Below, piece by piece: positions 52,485 through 61,800 of a DNA stretch of 64,000 nucleotides (positions within the stretch are counted from its first letter, which is position 1; the number at the start of each line of letters is the position of its first letter). This stretch comes from JAKANT01 sp035502095 (lineage in GTDB: Bacteria > Pseudomonadota > Gammaproteobacteria > Burkholderiales > Burkholderiaceae_F): positions 124,001-188,000 of the forward strand of contig DATJUX010000008.1 in assembly GCA_035502095.1 (NCBI GenBank), read 5' to 3'. The notes beneath the pieces were generated by a model, which was not told the DNA's origin, ran no database searches, and saw only the letters and a program-made list of their open reading frames with translations. The translations under genes were made by a program, and so were the position numbers.

Positions 52485-54251
52485 CTAGAGTTCGGGCCGC
52501 TCGATCACCCAGCTCATGCCTTTCACGTCGGGGATCTCGCGGCCGTCGTCCTTGCCGAATTCACGGTCCATCACCTTGTTGAGCTTGTCGTTCAGCGCGA
52601 GCACCAGCGCGTCGTTGGTACCCTGCAGCGCGAGGTTCTTCATCTCGTCGGGGTCGGTCTGCAGGTCATACAGCTCCGGCTCGTTCCACTGGTAAATCTG
52701 TTCCAGGGTGGTCGGCCGGTTGCGCTGCACCGGGGAGAAGTAGCGCGTGTACTTGTAGCGGCCGTCGAAGACGGTGCGCAGGCTGCCGCGCTTGCGCAGG
52801 TCGGGACGAAATCCGGTCTCCTTGAGCGTCGTCATCTGGTCCTTGCCGGCAATCGCTCCTTCGGCCAGCACCCGCATCAGCTCCGCATCGTTCTGCGCCA
52901 CGCCGCTGTAGGTGAACAGGATCGACTCGCGCACGGCGTGCAGATCGGCGGCACGCGCGGTGCCCAGCGCGGCGCCGATGTCCCGGCCCGGCAGGTCGCG
53001 GCCCGCGGCTTCGCCCATGCGCGCTCGATCCATGCCCGCCATCGCGAGCAGGGTGGGCGCCACGTCGATGTGGCTGCTCAGCGCGCGGCAGTCCTGGCCG
53101 CCGCGCACATCTGGATGGACGACATAGAACGGCAGGTGCAGGCTTTCCTCGTAAGCGAACGCACCTTTGCCGCGCAGGCCGTGCGCGCCGCCCATCTCGC
53201 CGTGGTCCGCGGTGAAGACGACGATGGTGCGGTCGCCGAGGTGCAGGGCGTCGAGCTCGGCCAGGATGCCGTTCACCTGCGCATCGACCGCGCGGATGCA
53301 GTTGATGTAGTAATCGGTGAACTTGCGCCAGCGAACCTCTTCCATGGGGATGCTGCCGAGCGTGTAGCCCCATGCCCTGTTGTATTCGCCGTGCGCCTTG
53401 GGCCGTCCCGGCAGGTCGAATGGCTGCTTCAGGTTCGCCGGCAGCGGCAGGTTCCACGCAGTCTTGTAGTCCGGATGCTCGGGGACGCGGGCGGAGTGCA
53501 GCATCAGATGGCCGGTGTCCTGCACCTTCTCGCCCGGCGCATCGGTGTTCAGGTACATGATGTCGTGCGGGTTGACGAAGCTCACGACCAGTGCCCACGG
53601 CCTGCCTTCGTCGTTCAGCGGCCGCCCCTTGTTGCGCAGCCACGAGACCGTGCTGCCGGCGATGAGATGGTCGTATTTGTAGCCGCCCTGCGCATGTGCG
53701 AGCAGGTCGCCCGGCCAGGCGTAGTCGGCAAAGCCGTATGCCTCCATCTCGGTCGTGAACAGGCGGTCCGGATCGGCGCTCTCGAAATCCTTGTTGAGAT
53801 GCCACTTGCCCTTGTACGCGGTGTAGTAGCCCGCCTTGCGCAACATGTGCCCGATCGACGGAATGCGCGTCGACAGCGCCTGGATCCACGAGGCATCGGC
53901 GTTCTCGAACATGCGGTTGTCGGCCGTCTGCAAGCCGGTCATCAACACCGACCGCGACGACGTGCACATGACGGCCGGGCAATAGTGGTTGTGGAACGTG
54001 ACGCCCGTGCGCTGCAACCGCTCGTGCCCCGGCAGGCTCACGCCCGACGGCCAGCGGCGGAAGTACCGCTCCTGGTCGGTGAACACGAACAGGATATTCG
54101 GCCGCGACCGCGAACTCGTATTGACAGCCGGCGTTTCGGCGCGGGCGCGCGCGATCAGGCCGCCGCCGAGCAGCGATGCAGCCGCGGCGGCGCCGGCTTG
54201 CGCCAGGAAATCGCGCCGCCCGGACGAGGGGCTCCCATCGTTGTTGTTCAA
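52485..54251 (-). CDS. Tat-exported sulfatase
   Basis: A 588-residue arylsulfatase-type protein. The N-terminus has a twin-arginine signal (GRRDFLAQAG), a hydrophobic stretch and a cleavage region ARAETP. The formylglycine site is C96 in CTSSR, matching C/S-x-P/A/S-x-R (the proline position is Ser). Metal and substrate motifs include FTDQER near residue 59 (DQ where DD is usual), GKWHLNKDFE, and FTADHGEMGGAHGLRGKG. It needs a maturase to form formylglycine; none is seen here. Substrate unknown; choline-sulfatase-like or phosphonate monoester hydrolase-like activity is possible. Confidence 0.87.
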   Translation of the reverse strand: MNNNDGSPSSGRRDFLAQAGAAAAASLLGGGLIARARAETPAVNTSSRSRPNILFVFTDQERYFRRWPSGVSLPGHERLQRTGVTFHNHYCPAVMCTSSRSVLMTGLQTADNRMFENADASWIQALSTRIPSIGHMLRKAGYYTAYKGKWHLNKDFESADPDRLFTTEMEAYGFADYAWPGDLLAHAQGGYKYDHLIAGSTVSWLRNKGRPLNDEGRPWALVVSFVNPHDIMYLNTDAPGEKVQDTGHLMLHSARVPEHPDYKTAWNLPLPANLKQPFDLPGRPKAHGEYNRAWGYTLGSIPMEEVRWRKFTDYYINCIRAVDAQVNGILAELDALHLGDRTIVVFTADHGEMGGAHGLRGKGAFAYEESLHLPFYVVHPDVRGGQDCRALSSHIDVAPTLLAMAGMDRARMGEAAGRDLPGRDIGAALGTARAADLHAVRESILFTYSGVAQNDAELMRVLAEGAIAGKDQMTTLKETGFRPDLRKRGSLRTVFDGRYKYTRYFSPVQRNRPTTLEQIYQWNEPELYDLQTDPDEMKNLALQGTNDALVLALNDKLNKVMDREFGKDDGREIPDVKGMSWVIERPEL

Positions 54252-54288
54252 TTCGCTCTCCGTTTGATAGACGTACGACGCGGCGTCG

Positions 54289-55083
54289 CTAGGTGATGCG
54301 CACGCTCAAGTCGGGCAGCCCGTCGATGTGGCAGACGATCTGGTCGCCCTTGACAACCGGTCCGACGTTCTCGGGCGTGCCCGAGTAGATGATGTCGCCG
54401 GCTGCCAGCTCGAACGCCTGCGACAGGTGGCTGATCTGTTCGGCGACGGTCCAGATCATCTGGTCGAGGTTGGCGTTCTGCTTGATTTCGCCGTTGACCT
54501 GGAGCCAGATCGCACCCTGCGTGAAATGCCCCGTGCGCGCGGCCAGGTGGAGCGGCCCCATCGGCGCCGAGCGGTCGAAGCTCTTGCCGATCTCCCACGG
54601 CTTTTTCTGGTCGCCCATCGCACGCTGCAGGTCGCGCCGCGTCATGTCCAGTCCGACCGTGTACGCGTACACGCACTCCAGCGCCCGCTCGACCGGGATG
54701 TCGCGGCCGCCGCGATGAAGCGCGGCGACCAGCTCGACCTCGTAGTGATAGTTCCTGGTGAGGCTGGGATACGGATGGTCGGCCACGGTGCCGGGCGCGA
54801 CGTTCTGGATCGCGTCGGTCGGCTTCTGGAAGAAGAACGGCGGCTCGCGGTTGGGGTCGGAACCCATCTCGCGCGCGTGCGCCGCGTAGTTGCGTCCGAT
54901 GCAATGGATGCGACGCACCGGGAACATCTCGTCGCTGCCCGCGATCGCGATGTAGGTCGCGTTTACGGTGAACGGGGTCCTGACCCCGTTGCCCGCGACG
55001 CTCGGAGCAGCACACCCTGCGACCGCACCGACCGTCATCGCGGCGGCCGACTGGAGCATTTCCCGGCGTTGGTTCCTTGGCAT
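54289..55083 (-). CDS. FAH-fold hydrolase with lipoprotein/Tat-like export signal
   Basis: A 264-residue protein of the fumarylacetoacetate hydrolase superfamily, normally cytoplasmic metal enzymes. Metal ligands are seen in NYHYEVELVAALHRGGRD (EVE) and the last fold element GDIIYSGTPENVG. HCIGRNYAAHAREMG is the canonical start of the fold. Unusually, the gene starts with NQRREMLQSAAAMTVGAVAG followed by C, a twin-arginine-like, lipobox-like signal (VAGC at about residues 21-24). I chose the ATG at 55083. Export to the periplasm as a lipoprotein is therefore predicted but unusual. It is 37 bases upstream of the sulfatase gene on the same strand. Confidence 0.85.
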   Translation of the reverse strand: MPRNQRREMLQSAAAMTVGAVAGCAAPSVAGNGVRTPFTVNATYIAIAGSDEMFPVRRIHCIGRNYAAHAREMGSDPNREPPFFFQKPTDAIQNVAPGTVADHPYPSLTRNYHYEVELVAALHRGGRDIPVERALECVYAYTVGLDMTRRDLQRAMGDQKKPWEIGKSFDRSAPMGPLHLAARTGHFTQGAIWLQVNGEIKQNANLDQMIWTVAEQISHLSQAFELAAGDIIYSGTPENVGPVVKGDQIVCHIDGLPDLSVRIT

Positions 55084-55193
55084 TTTCCTCTCCCTGTCCT
55101 TGCTGCCTTCCGGCCGCCGCAGTCTGGTGCTGCGCCGCCCGCTACGATGTGTCCCCCGCGCTTCGACGACCAACCCGAGAGGAGACAAAACAA

Positions 55194-55502
55194 ATGATTC
55201 TCGAAGTTGCCGATATTCGCATCCCGCCAGGCAAGCAGGTTGAATTCGACGCAGCGATCGTGCGCGGCATCAAGACCGTCGTTTCCAAGTCGAAGGGCTT
55301 CCTCGGCTACAGGGTCAACAAGGGGATCGAGACGCCGGAGCGGTACCTCCTGTTCATCGTCTGGGAGACGCTCGAGAACCACACGGTCGACTTCCGCCAG
55401 TCGCCGGCGTTCGCCGAATGGCGCGCGATCGTGGGGCCGTTTTTCGTGCAGCCGCCCCACGTCGAACATTTCACGCTGGTGGGCGAGTTCGTTCCTGGCT
55501 AG
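55194..55502 (+). CDS. Antibiotic biosynthesis monooxygenase (ABM) domain protein
   Basis: A 102-residue ferredoxin-like protein of the ABM family. RIPPGKQVEFDAAIVRGIK, GFLGYRVNKGIETPERYLLF and the WETLENHT/SPAFAEWRA helix pattern are typical. Members act as cofactor-free monooxygenases on aromatic compounds or as heme-degrading or binding proteins; the small size and absence of the heme-oxygenase residues leave the role open. The ribosome site GAGAGGAGACA precedes the ATG. It is divergent from the FAH gene and almost adjoins the MmgE/PrpD stop on the other strand. Confidence 0.85.
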   Translation: MILEVADIRIPPGKQVEFDAAIVRGIKTVVSKSKGFLGYRVNKGIETPERYLLFIVWETLENHTVDFRQSPAFAEWRAIVGPFFVQPPHVEHFTLVGEFVPG

Positions 55503-55503
55503 T

Positions 55504-56874
55504 TCATGGGCGGGCGAGGCCGGCGAGCGAACGCGCGTCGCCGCACCTGCCGGTCTCCCACAGCGCGTCGATCATCGACTCGGCGCGACCGCTGCCGAGA
55601 ACCGGATCGGCCAGTCCGTGGAACTTGCCCGCCAGATCGGCGTCGGTCATCGGCCTATGCAGTGACCCGAGCACGTGTTCGACGAACACGCGCTCGCTGC
55701 GCCCATCCGTCAGCACCGCGACGACGTCGGCCGAGGCCTCGTCGATGCGATCGTCGACCGAGGCGGTGACCTTGCGTCGCAGCGCCACGACGTCGTCCCG
55801 GCGCGCGATCGCGTCGGAAAACTCGTCCTCGGTGGCGCGGCCGAAGATCAGGCCGACCGCGCAGCCGTGGTAGACGCTGAACTTGCTCTGCAGGCCGTCC
55901 GCAGGCTCCTTCTTGCCGGTGAGCTCGAGCACCAGCGAATGCACCTTCAGTTCGATGCGCTGGACCTGGTCCGCGCGCACGCCGCGCGCACGCAGCTGCG
56001 CGCACGCGTCGATGCAGGGATGGATCACCACTCCGCACGCGAACGGCTTGTACGAGTTGTACGAGATCTCGAACCGCTCACCGAGCGAATCGGTGAGCTC
56101 GTTCCATGCGTGCTTGGGCGAGACCACCTGCAACAGGCCGCGCGGCGCTTCGAGCGCCCGCGCACTGGCCGTGAACCCATGCTCAGCCATCAGCGCCGCC
56201 ATCAGGCCCACGCGGGCCGCCGCGCCCGGGTGCAGGGACTTGGTCATGGTGCCGAACTGCTCGCGCAGGCCGGTCGGCTGCGACGCCGCGATGCCGAGCG
56301 CCATGGCCGTCCGCTGCGCGTCCAGTCCGAGCAGGCGCGCGCACCCGGCCGCTGCGCCGAGCATGCCGGTCGAACCGGTGATGTGCCAGCCGCGGTCGTA
56401 GTGGTCCGGGTAGATGGCATTGCCCACGCGACACGCGACGTCGATGCCGAGCACGAGCGCGTCGACCAGCCCGCGCCCCGGTGCTGCGCGCACTTCGGCC
56501 AGCGCCAGCAGCGCCGCGGCCACCGGGCCGGCGGGATGGATGATCGTCTTCAGGTGCGTGTCGTCGAAATCGAACACGTGCGAGGTGATGCCGTTCACGA
56601 GCGCCGCGCTGGCCATGTCGACCCGCTGCTCGCGCCCGAGCACCGTCGCCTGCGGGCTCGGCTGCAAAGCCGAGATCGCGGCAAGCGCGGCTTCCGCCGC
56701 CTCGTGACGGGCCGCGCCGATCGCGCACCCGAACCAGTTGAGCAGCGTGCGATGTGCCTCGTGCTCGACCGCGTCGTTCCAGCCGCGCGATGGATGGGTC
56801 GCAACGAACTGCGCCAGCCGCATGGTGACCGGCGGCGCCGCGTGATCGGCGGGGACCTGTGTGTTGCGCGCCAT
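55504..56874 (-). CDS. MmgE/PrpD-family dehydratase
   Basis: A 456-residue protein of the MmgE/PrpD family (2-methylcitrate dehydratase and relatives). FDFDDTHLKTIIHPAGPVAAA, GWHITGSTGMLGAAAG and MTKSLHPGAAARVGLMAAL follow the family pattern, with the His/Lys residues of the active site. Short branched-chain or itaconate-type acids are substrates of known members. The stop lies one base beyond the ABM gene. It is preceded by the Bug receptor gene on the same strand, nine bases apart, which suggests that the receptor provides its substrate. Confidence 0.88.
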   Translation of the reverse strand: MARNTQVPADHAAPPVTMRLAQFVATHPSRGWNDAVEHEAHRTLLNWFGCAIGAARHEAAEAALAAISALQPSPQATVLGREQRVDMASAALVNGITSHVFDFDDTHLKTIIHPAGPVAAALLALAEVRAAPGRGLVDALVLGIDVACRVGNAIYPDHYDRGWHITGSTGMLGAAAGCARLLGLDAQRTAMALGIAASQPTGLREQFGTMTKSLHPGAAARVGLMAALMAEHGFTASARALEAPRGLLQVVSPKHAWNELTDSLGERFEISYNSYKPFACGVVIHPCIDACAQLRARGVRADQVQRIELKVHSLVLELTGKKEPADGLQSKFSVYHGCAVGLIFGRATEDEFSDAIARRDDVVALRRKVTASVDDRIDEASADVVAVLTDGRSERVFVEHVLGSLHRPMTDADLAGKFHGLADPVLGSGRAESMIDALWETGRCGDARSLAGLARP

Positions 56875-56883
56875 GATGGATCG

Positions 56884-57861
56884 TCAGGCGTCCAGCTGGA
56901 TGTTGCGTTCGTGCGCGATCGCGGTCCAGCGTGCGATGTCGGCGCGGATATATTGACCGAACCGCTCCGCCGTCATCGGCATCGGCTCGATCGCCTCGAC
57001 CGAAAGCTTCTCGCGCATGTCCGGCGCCGCCAGCACCTCGGCCAGCGTGTCGTTCAACCGCTTCACGATCGGCGCCGCGATGCTGGCTGGGCCCACGACG
57101 CCGTACCACTGCTGCGCATCGAAGCCGGGGAAGCCCGACTCGATCAGCGTCGGCAACTCCTTGACCAGCGGATGGCGCGCGGTTCCGGTCACGGCAAGCG
57201 GGCGCACGCGCTCCGAGCGGATGTGCGGCAGCGCCGCGGCCAGGCCCGGGAACATGGCCTGGGTCTGCCCGCCGATCAGGTCGGTGAACGCCGGTGCGAT
57301 GCCGCGATAGGGGATGTGCACCATGAACCCGTCGATCTGCTGCTTGAAGAGTTCCATCGTCAGGTGCGTCAACGAACCCGGGCCGGCCGATCCGTAGTTG
57401 AGGCGACCGGGGTTCTTGCGCACGTAGGCGACGAACTCCTGCAGCGTCGTGGCCGGCACCTGCGGATTGATCACCAGCACGTTCGGCGTGGCACCGATCA
57501 TTCCGATCGGCGAGAAGTCGGCGATCGGGTCGTACGGCAGCTTGCGCGTGGCAGGGCTCGTGCCATGCGTGGCGACGTAGCCCTGCATGAGCGTGTAGCC
57601 GTCCGGCGCGGATCTGGCGGTGGTCTGGCAGGCGATCACGCCGCCGCCGCCGCCCTGGTTGTCGACGATGATCGGTTGCCCGAGCAGCTTGCTCCAGCGC
57701 TCCGTCACCGTGCGTCCGACCATATCGCTGCCGCCGCCCGCAACCACGGGCACGATGTAGCGGATCGGCCGGCTCGGATATCCCTGCGCCTGCGCGAGCG
57801 CGGCGAGCGGGCCGCCGATCCACAAGCCCGGCGCAAGCACGACCAGCGTACGTCTTCTCAT
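56884..57861 (-). CDS. Bug/TctC-type tripartite tricarboxylate receptor
   Basis: A 325-residue periplasmic substrate-binding protein. The signal peptide (RRRTLVVLAPGLWIGGPLAA) ends LAALAQAQG. The mature start YPSRPIRYIVPVVAGGGSDMVG is the Bug-family signature (given in part). IIVDNQGGGGGVIACQ and YGSAGPGSLTHL contain the pocket residues. Bug receptors bind carboxylates and are very abundant in Burkholderiales; most have no dedicated membrane partner nearby, as here. The genetic link with MmgE/PrpD suggests a small dicarboxylate or itaconate-like ligand. Confidence 0.9.
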   Translation of the reverse strand: MRRRTLVVLAPGLWIGGPLAALAQAQGYPSRPIRYIVPVVAGGGSDMVGRTVTERWSKLLGQPIIVDNQGGGGGVIACQTTARSAPDGYTLMQGYVATHGTSPATRKLPYDPIADFSPIGMIGATPNVLVINPQVPATTLQEFVAYVRKNPGRLNYGSAGPGSLTHLTMELFKQQIDGFMVHIPYRGIAPAFTDLIGGQTQAMFPGLAAALPHIRSERVRPLAVTGTARHPLVKELPTLIESGFPGFDAQQWYGVVGPASIAAPIVKRLNDTLAEVLAAPDMREKLSVEAIEPMPMTAERFGQYIRADIARWTAIAHERNIQLDA

Positions 57862-57987
57862 TGCAGGCAGCCCCGCGGATCCTTGCGGAGCGCACACTAG
57901 CAAGCATTTGCGCGTTCGGGCGCGGCGCCCGTCGCCGCATGCGTGCGCCAGCGGCACGCCGCTGCCGGCGCCGGGCCGGCGGGCCGG

Positions 57988-58782
57988 TTACCAGTAGCCC
58001 ACCACCATTTTCGTCGCGAGCACGATCAGCAGGCCGGCGAAGACGCGCTTCAGCGTCGCCACGGGCAGCCGGTGCGCCAGCCGCGCCCCGAAGCGCGCGG
58101 TCAGCATGCTGCCGATCACGAGGGCCACGAGCGCCGGCAGGAAGACGAACCCGAGCGACCAAGCGGGAAGCGCGTCGATGCGCCAGCCGCTGGTCACGAA
58201 GCCCACGGTGCCGATGACCGCGACCGGAATCCCGACCGCCGCGGCGGTGCCGATCGCCGAATGCATGGCGACGCCGCAGAAGAGCATGAACGGCACGGTC
58301 AGGAATGCGCCGCCCGCGGAGACGAGTCCGCACACGACGCCGATCCCGGCACCGACCGCGAGCGTCCCGGCCGGGCCCGGCAGGGTTCGCGCGGCATGCG
58401 GTTTCCGGCCGAGCAGGAGCTGCAGCGCGCCGCCGTACACGATCACCGCGAAGGCGAGGGCGAGGGACCGTTGCGCGACCCAGCCGCTCGCGAGCGTCGA
58501 CAGCAGCGTGCCTGCGGCCATGCCGGGCGCGAGGCGGCGGACGATCGTCCAGTCGACCGATCCGAGTCGGTGGTGCTCGCGCACGCTGGCCGACGACGTG
58601 AACATCACCGAGGCCATGCCGGTGCCGAGGGCGAGATGCACGGTGTGATCGGGCGTCAGAGCCTGCGCGGAAAAGAGCCCCGCGAGGATCGGCACGAGCG
58701 TCATTCCACCGCCGATGCCGAGCAGGCCGGCGAGGAACCCGACGAACGCACCCACGGCGAAGTAAGCCGCCAGCCAGATCAC
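57988..58782 (-). CDS. TauE/SafE-type sulfite exporter family permease
   Basis: A 264-residue inner-membrane protein with eight hydrophobic segments and the duplicated TauE/SafE domain. The typical start of the first repeat is GFLAGLLGIGGGMTLVPIL and of the second GVVCGLVSAGGAFLTVPFM. Members export sulfite or sulfoacetate or import anions. It is upstream of the Bug receptor gene, 126 bases away on the same strand; a functional link is possible but not shown. The nearby sulfatase and YeeE-type genes show a wider sulfur theme, though this is weak. Confidence 0.88.
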   Translation of the reverse strand: MIWLAAYFAVGAFVGFLAGLLGIGGGMTLVPILAGLFSAQALTPDHTVHLALGTGMASVMFTSSASVREHHRLGSVDWTIVRRLAPGMAAGTLLSTLASGWVAQRSLALAFAVIVYGGALQLLLGRKPHAARTLPGPAGTLAVGAGIGVVCGLVSAGGAFLTVPFMLFCGVAMHSAIGTAAAVGIPVAVIGTVGFVTSGWRIDALPAWSLGFVFLPALVALVIGSMLTARFGARLAHRLPVATLKRVFAGLLIVLATKMVVGYW

Positions 58783-58853
58783 GAAACGTTCCGCTCCTCG
58801 ATCTCAGGCGGCGGATTGTGCCTGCACGCCCGCACCCGTCGCGGACAACGACT

Positions 58854-61800
58854 TCAACCCGGTGCCGAGCCTGCCATGCCGGCGCGTGCCGCACGCAGGC
58901 ACTCGCGCGCCTGCGGGTAGTCGTAGACGCGCAAATGCCGCTCGAAGCTTTGCGCCTCACCGCCGAGGAGCGGCCGGACCGACTCGGCAACGGAGCGATA
59001 CAGCGCAGCCGCGCCGAAATCGGCGTTCGCGAGCAGCGTGTCGAGTTCATCGAGCGTCGCATCGAGCGCGCGCGCAACGAGCGCCTGGACGCGCGGCGCG
59101 CCCGGCGCCTCGTCTGCCGGCAATCGTTCGCGCAGTGCGTCCACCAGCGCCGCCAGCGCGCTCTGCAACTGCTCCCCGGCGCTCGCGATCGCTTCCGAAG
59201 GACCTTCCGCAGCGAGCGCCGCTTCGAGTGCCGCCGCAAATTCCTGCACGAGGGTCGCACCCAGCGAGGCGCTGGCTCCGCTCAGCGAATGAGCAAAGCG
59301 CCGGAGCTCGGGACGCCGGTCCGCCTGCAGGTCCGAGATCAGCGTCGGCCCCGCATTGCCGTAGACCGTCTCGAACTGATGCAGCGCCGCGCGGAACGTC
59401 TGTTCGCGTCCACCACAGAAGCGCAATCCGAGCGCCGGGTCGAAGCCTGGGACGCCGCTCAGGCGCTCGAAGAGAGACGGCGCCACGGCGGCAGACCCCA
59501 CCGCCGCCGGCACGGCCGCGGAGGTCGTGTGGTCGTGCGGCAGCCAGCGCAGGAGCGCGGCATACATGGTCTGCGCATCGACCGGCTTGGCAACGTGCTC
59601 GTTCATCCCGGCCGCCAGGCATTCGGCGCGGTCCTCGCCGAAGGCGTTGGCGGTCATGGCAAGGATCGGGGTGTTCTCCCGTCCGGGCAGCTTGCGGATG
59701 CGTCGCGCGGCTTCCAGCCCGTCCATGACCGGCATCTGCACGTCGAGCATGATGAGGTCGTAGGCGGTCTCCTGCGCCGCCTGCACCGCCTGCGCGCCAT
59801 CGCCGGCAACGTCGACGCTCAGGCCCGCTTGCTGCAGGAGGTTCAGTGCCACCTCCTGGTTGACCGGGTTGTCTTCCGCCAGCAGCACGCGCGCGCCGGT
59901 AAAACGGGTCCGCAGCAGGTCTTCGGCGTACGAGGCCAGCCGCTCCGGCTGCGGCTCGTCGGGCACGCGCAGCAACGCATGCAGCAGGCAATCGTGCAGC
60001 GACGACGCCGTCACCGGCTTCGTCACGACCGGATTGTCCGCGTCGGCCGGCGCGGTCGGGCCGATCGTGCCCGCTTCGACGACGAGCACGCGCAAGGGAG
60101 TGCGCCGCAAGCCGAGGCGGCCGATCTGGCGCGCGACCTCGCGACCGCTGCGCCCCGCCAGATCGGCGTCGAGCAGCACGGCATCGAAAGGATCGACCGC
60201 GTCGGCGGCCTTGACCGCTTCCAGGACTTCAGCGGCGGAAGTGACGGCGGTCGCGCGCAGCCCGAGTGACGCCAGCATCGAGCAGATCGCTGCGCGCGCC
60301 TCGGCGAGGTCGTCCGCGACCAGCATCCGGCGGCCTCTGAGCGGCAAGTGCCGGACCGTCGCGTGTGGTGTCGCGCCGCGCCGCAGGCGGGCCGTGAACC
60401 AGAACGTGCTGCCGACACCGACCTGGCTTTCGACATCGGCCATGCCTCCCATCACCTGCGCGATGCGCCGTGTGATCGCCAGCCCGAGGCCGGTGCCGCC
60501 GAAGCGGCGCGTCGTGGACGCATCCGCCTGCTCGAACGTGTCGAACAGGCGCGCCAGTTTCCCCGGCGCGATGCCGATTCCCGTGTCGCGCACGAGAAAA
60601 CGCACCAGCACGCTATCCGGCCCGCCCTCCACCACGTCGGTGCGCAGCAGGACCAATCCCTTCTCGGTGAACTTCACCGCGTTGCTGAGCAGGTTCAGGA
60701 GCGCCTGCGAAAGACGCGTCGGGTCGCCGCGCAGCGTGTCGGGCACTCCGCCGGTGTCGACCACGAGCTCCAATCCCTTGTCGCGGGCCCGGTCGGCGAC
60801 CAGCGCGCAAGCGCGTGCAAGCAGCGTGTCGAGCGAGAAGTCGGTCTCCTCCAGCGTCAACTTGCCGGACTCGATCTTCGAGAGGTCGAGGATGTCGTTG
60901 ATGATGTTCAGAAGGTGATGCGCCGCCTCGTCGACCTTGGCGAGGCGTTCCAGCTGCGCCGGTGCCTGCAGGTCACGCTGGAGCAGATGCGTGAACCCGA
61001 TGATCGCGTTCATCGGCGTGCGAATCTCGTGGCTCATGTTGGCGAGGAACGCGCTCTTCGCCCGGTTGGCCGCATCGGCGCGGTCGCGCGCGCGGGTCAG
61101 CTCGTCGTTGAGCTCCTGCAGATGACGTTCGCTGCGCCTGGCTTCGGTGATATCGGTGGTCAGCACGAAGAATCCCTGGACACCTCCGGCCTGCAGGTCG
61201 GGGATGTAGTGGATCAGGCTGCTGACCGCCTGTCCGTCGACGCCGCGTTCCTCGCGCTCGAAGCGCTGCGGCTCGCCGAGCAGGACGCCCGTCACCCGGT
61301 CCTTGATCTGGCGGAAGCGCTCGGGGCCGAAGATCTCAGGCATCGTCTTGCCGACCAGCTCTTCGCGGGTCCGGCCGAAGAACTCGCAGTACATCTTGTT
61401 GACGAAGACGCAGCGCAGGTCGCGGCTCCAGTAGGCAACCTGCCCTGGGATGTTGTTGGCGACCAGGTGCGCCAGCTGGTCGGCGACCGCGCGCTCGGCG
61501 ATCGCCGTTTCCAGGGCCTCGGTGCGCTGGCGCACCTTGTCTTCCAGTTCGCGCGAGCGGGTCTCGGCATCGGCGATCGCACGCTGGCGCGCCGTGACGT
61601 CGCGAAAGCTCCACACGCGGCCGATCACGCGGCCGTCGAGGCGTATCGGCTGGGTGAACCGCTCCATGAAGCGGCCGTCGGTCAGCTTCGACGTGGCGAG
61701 ATTCGTGTAGTCGTGCCGGGCATCGAGCTCGCGCGCCGTGCGCCGCACCGAGTCGGGGTCGGTGAACAGGTGGATGAGATTCTCGAGGATCGCTTCGCGG

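Noticed and set aside
56183..59260. 1025-codon minus-strand frame
   Set aside because: It is a shifted shadow of PrpD, the Bug receptor, the TauE permease and the kinase end; composition is Arg/Gly/Ala-rich without domains.
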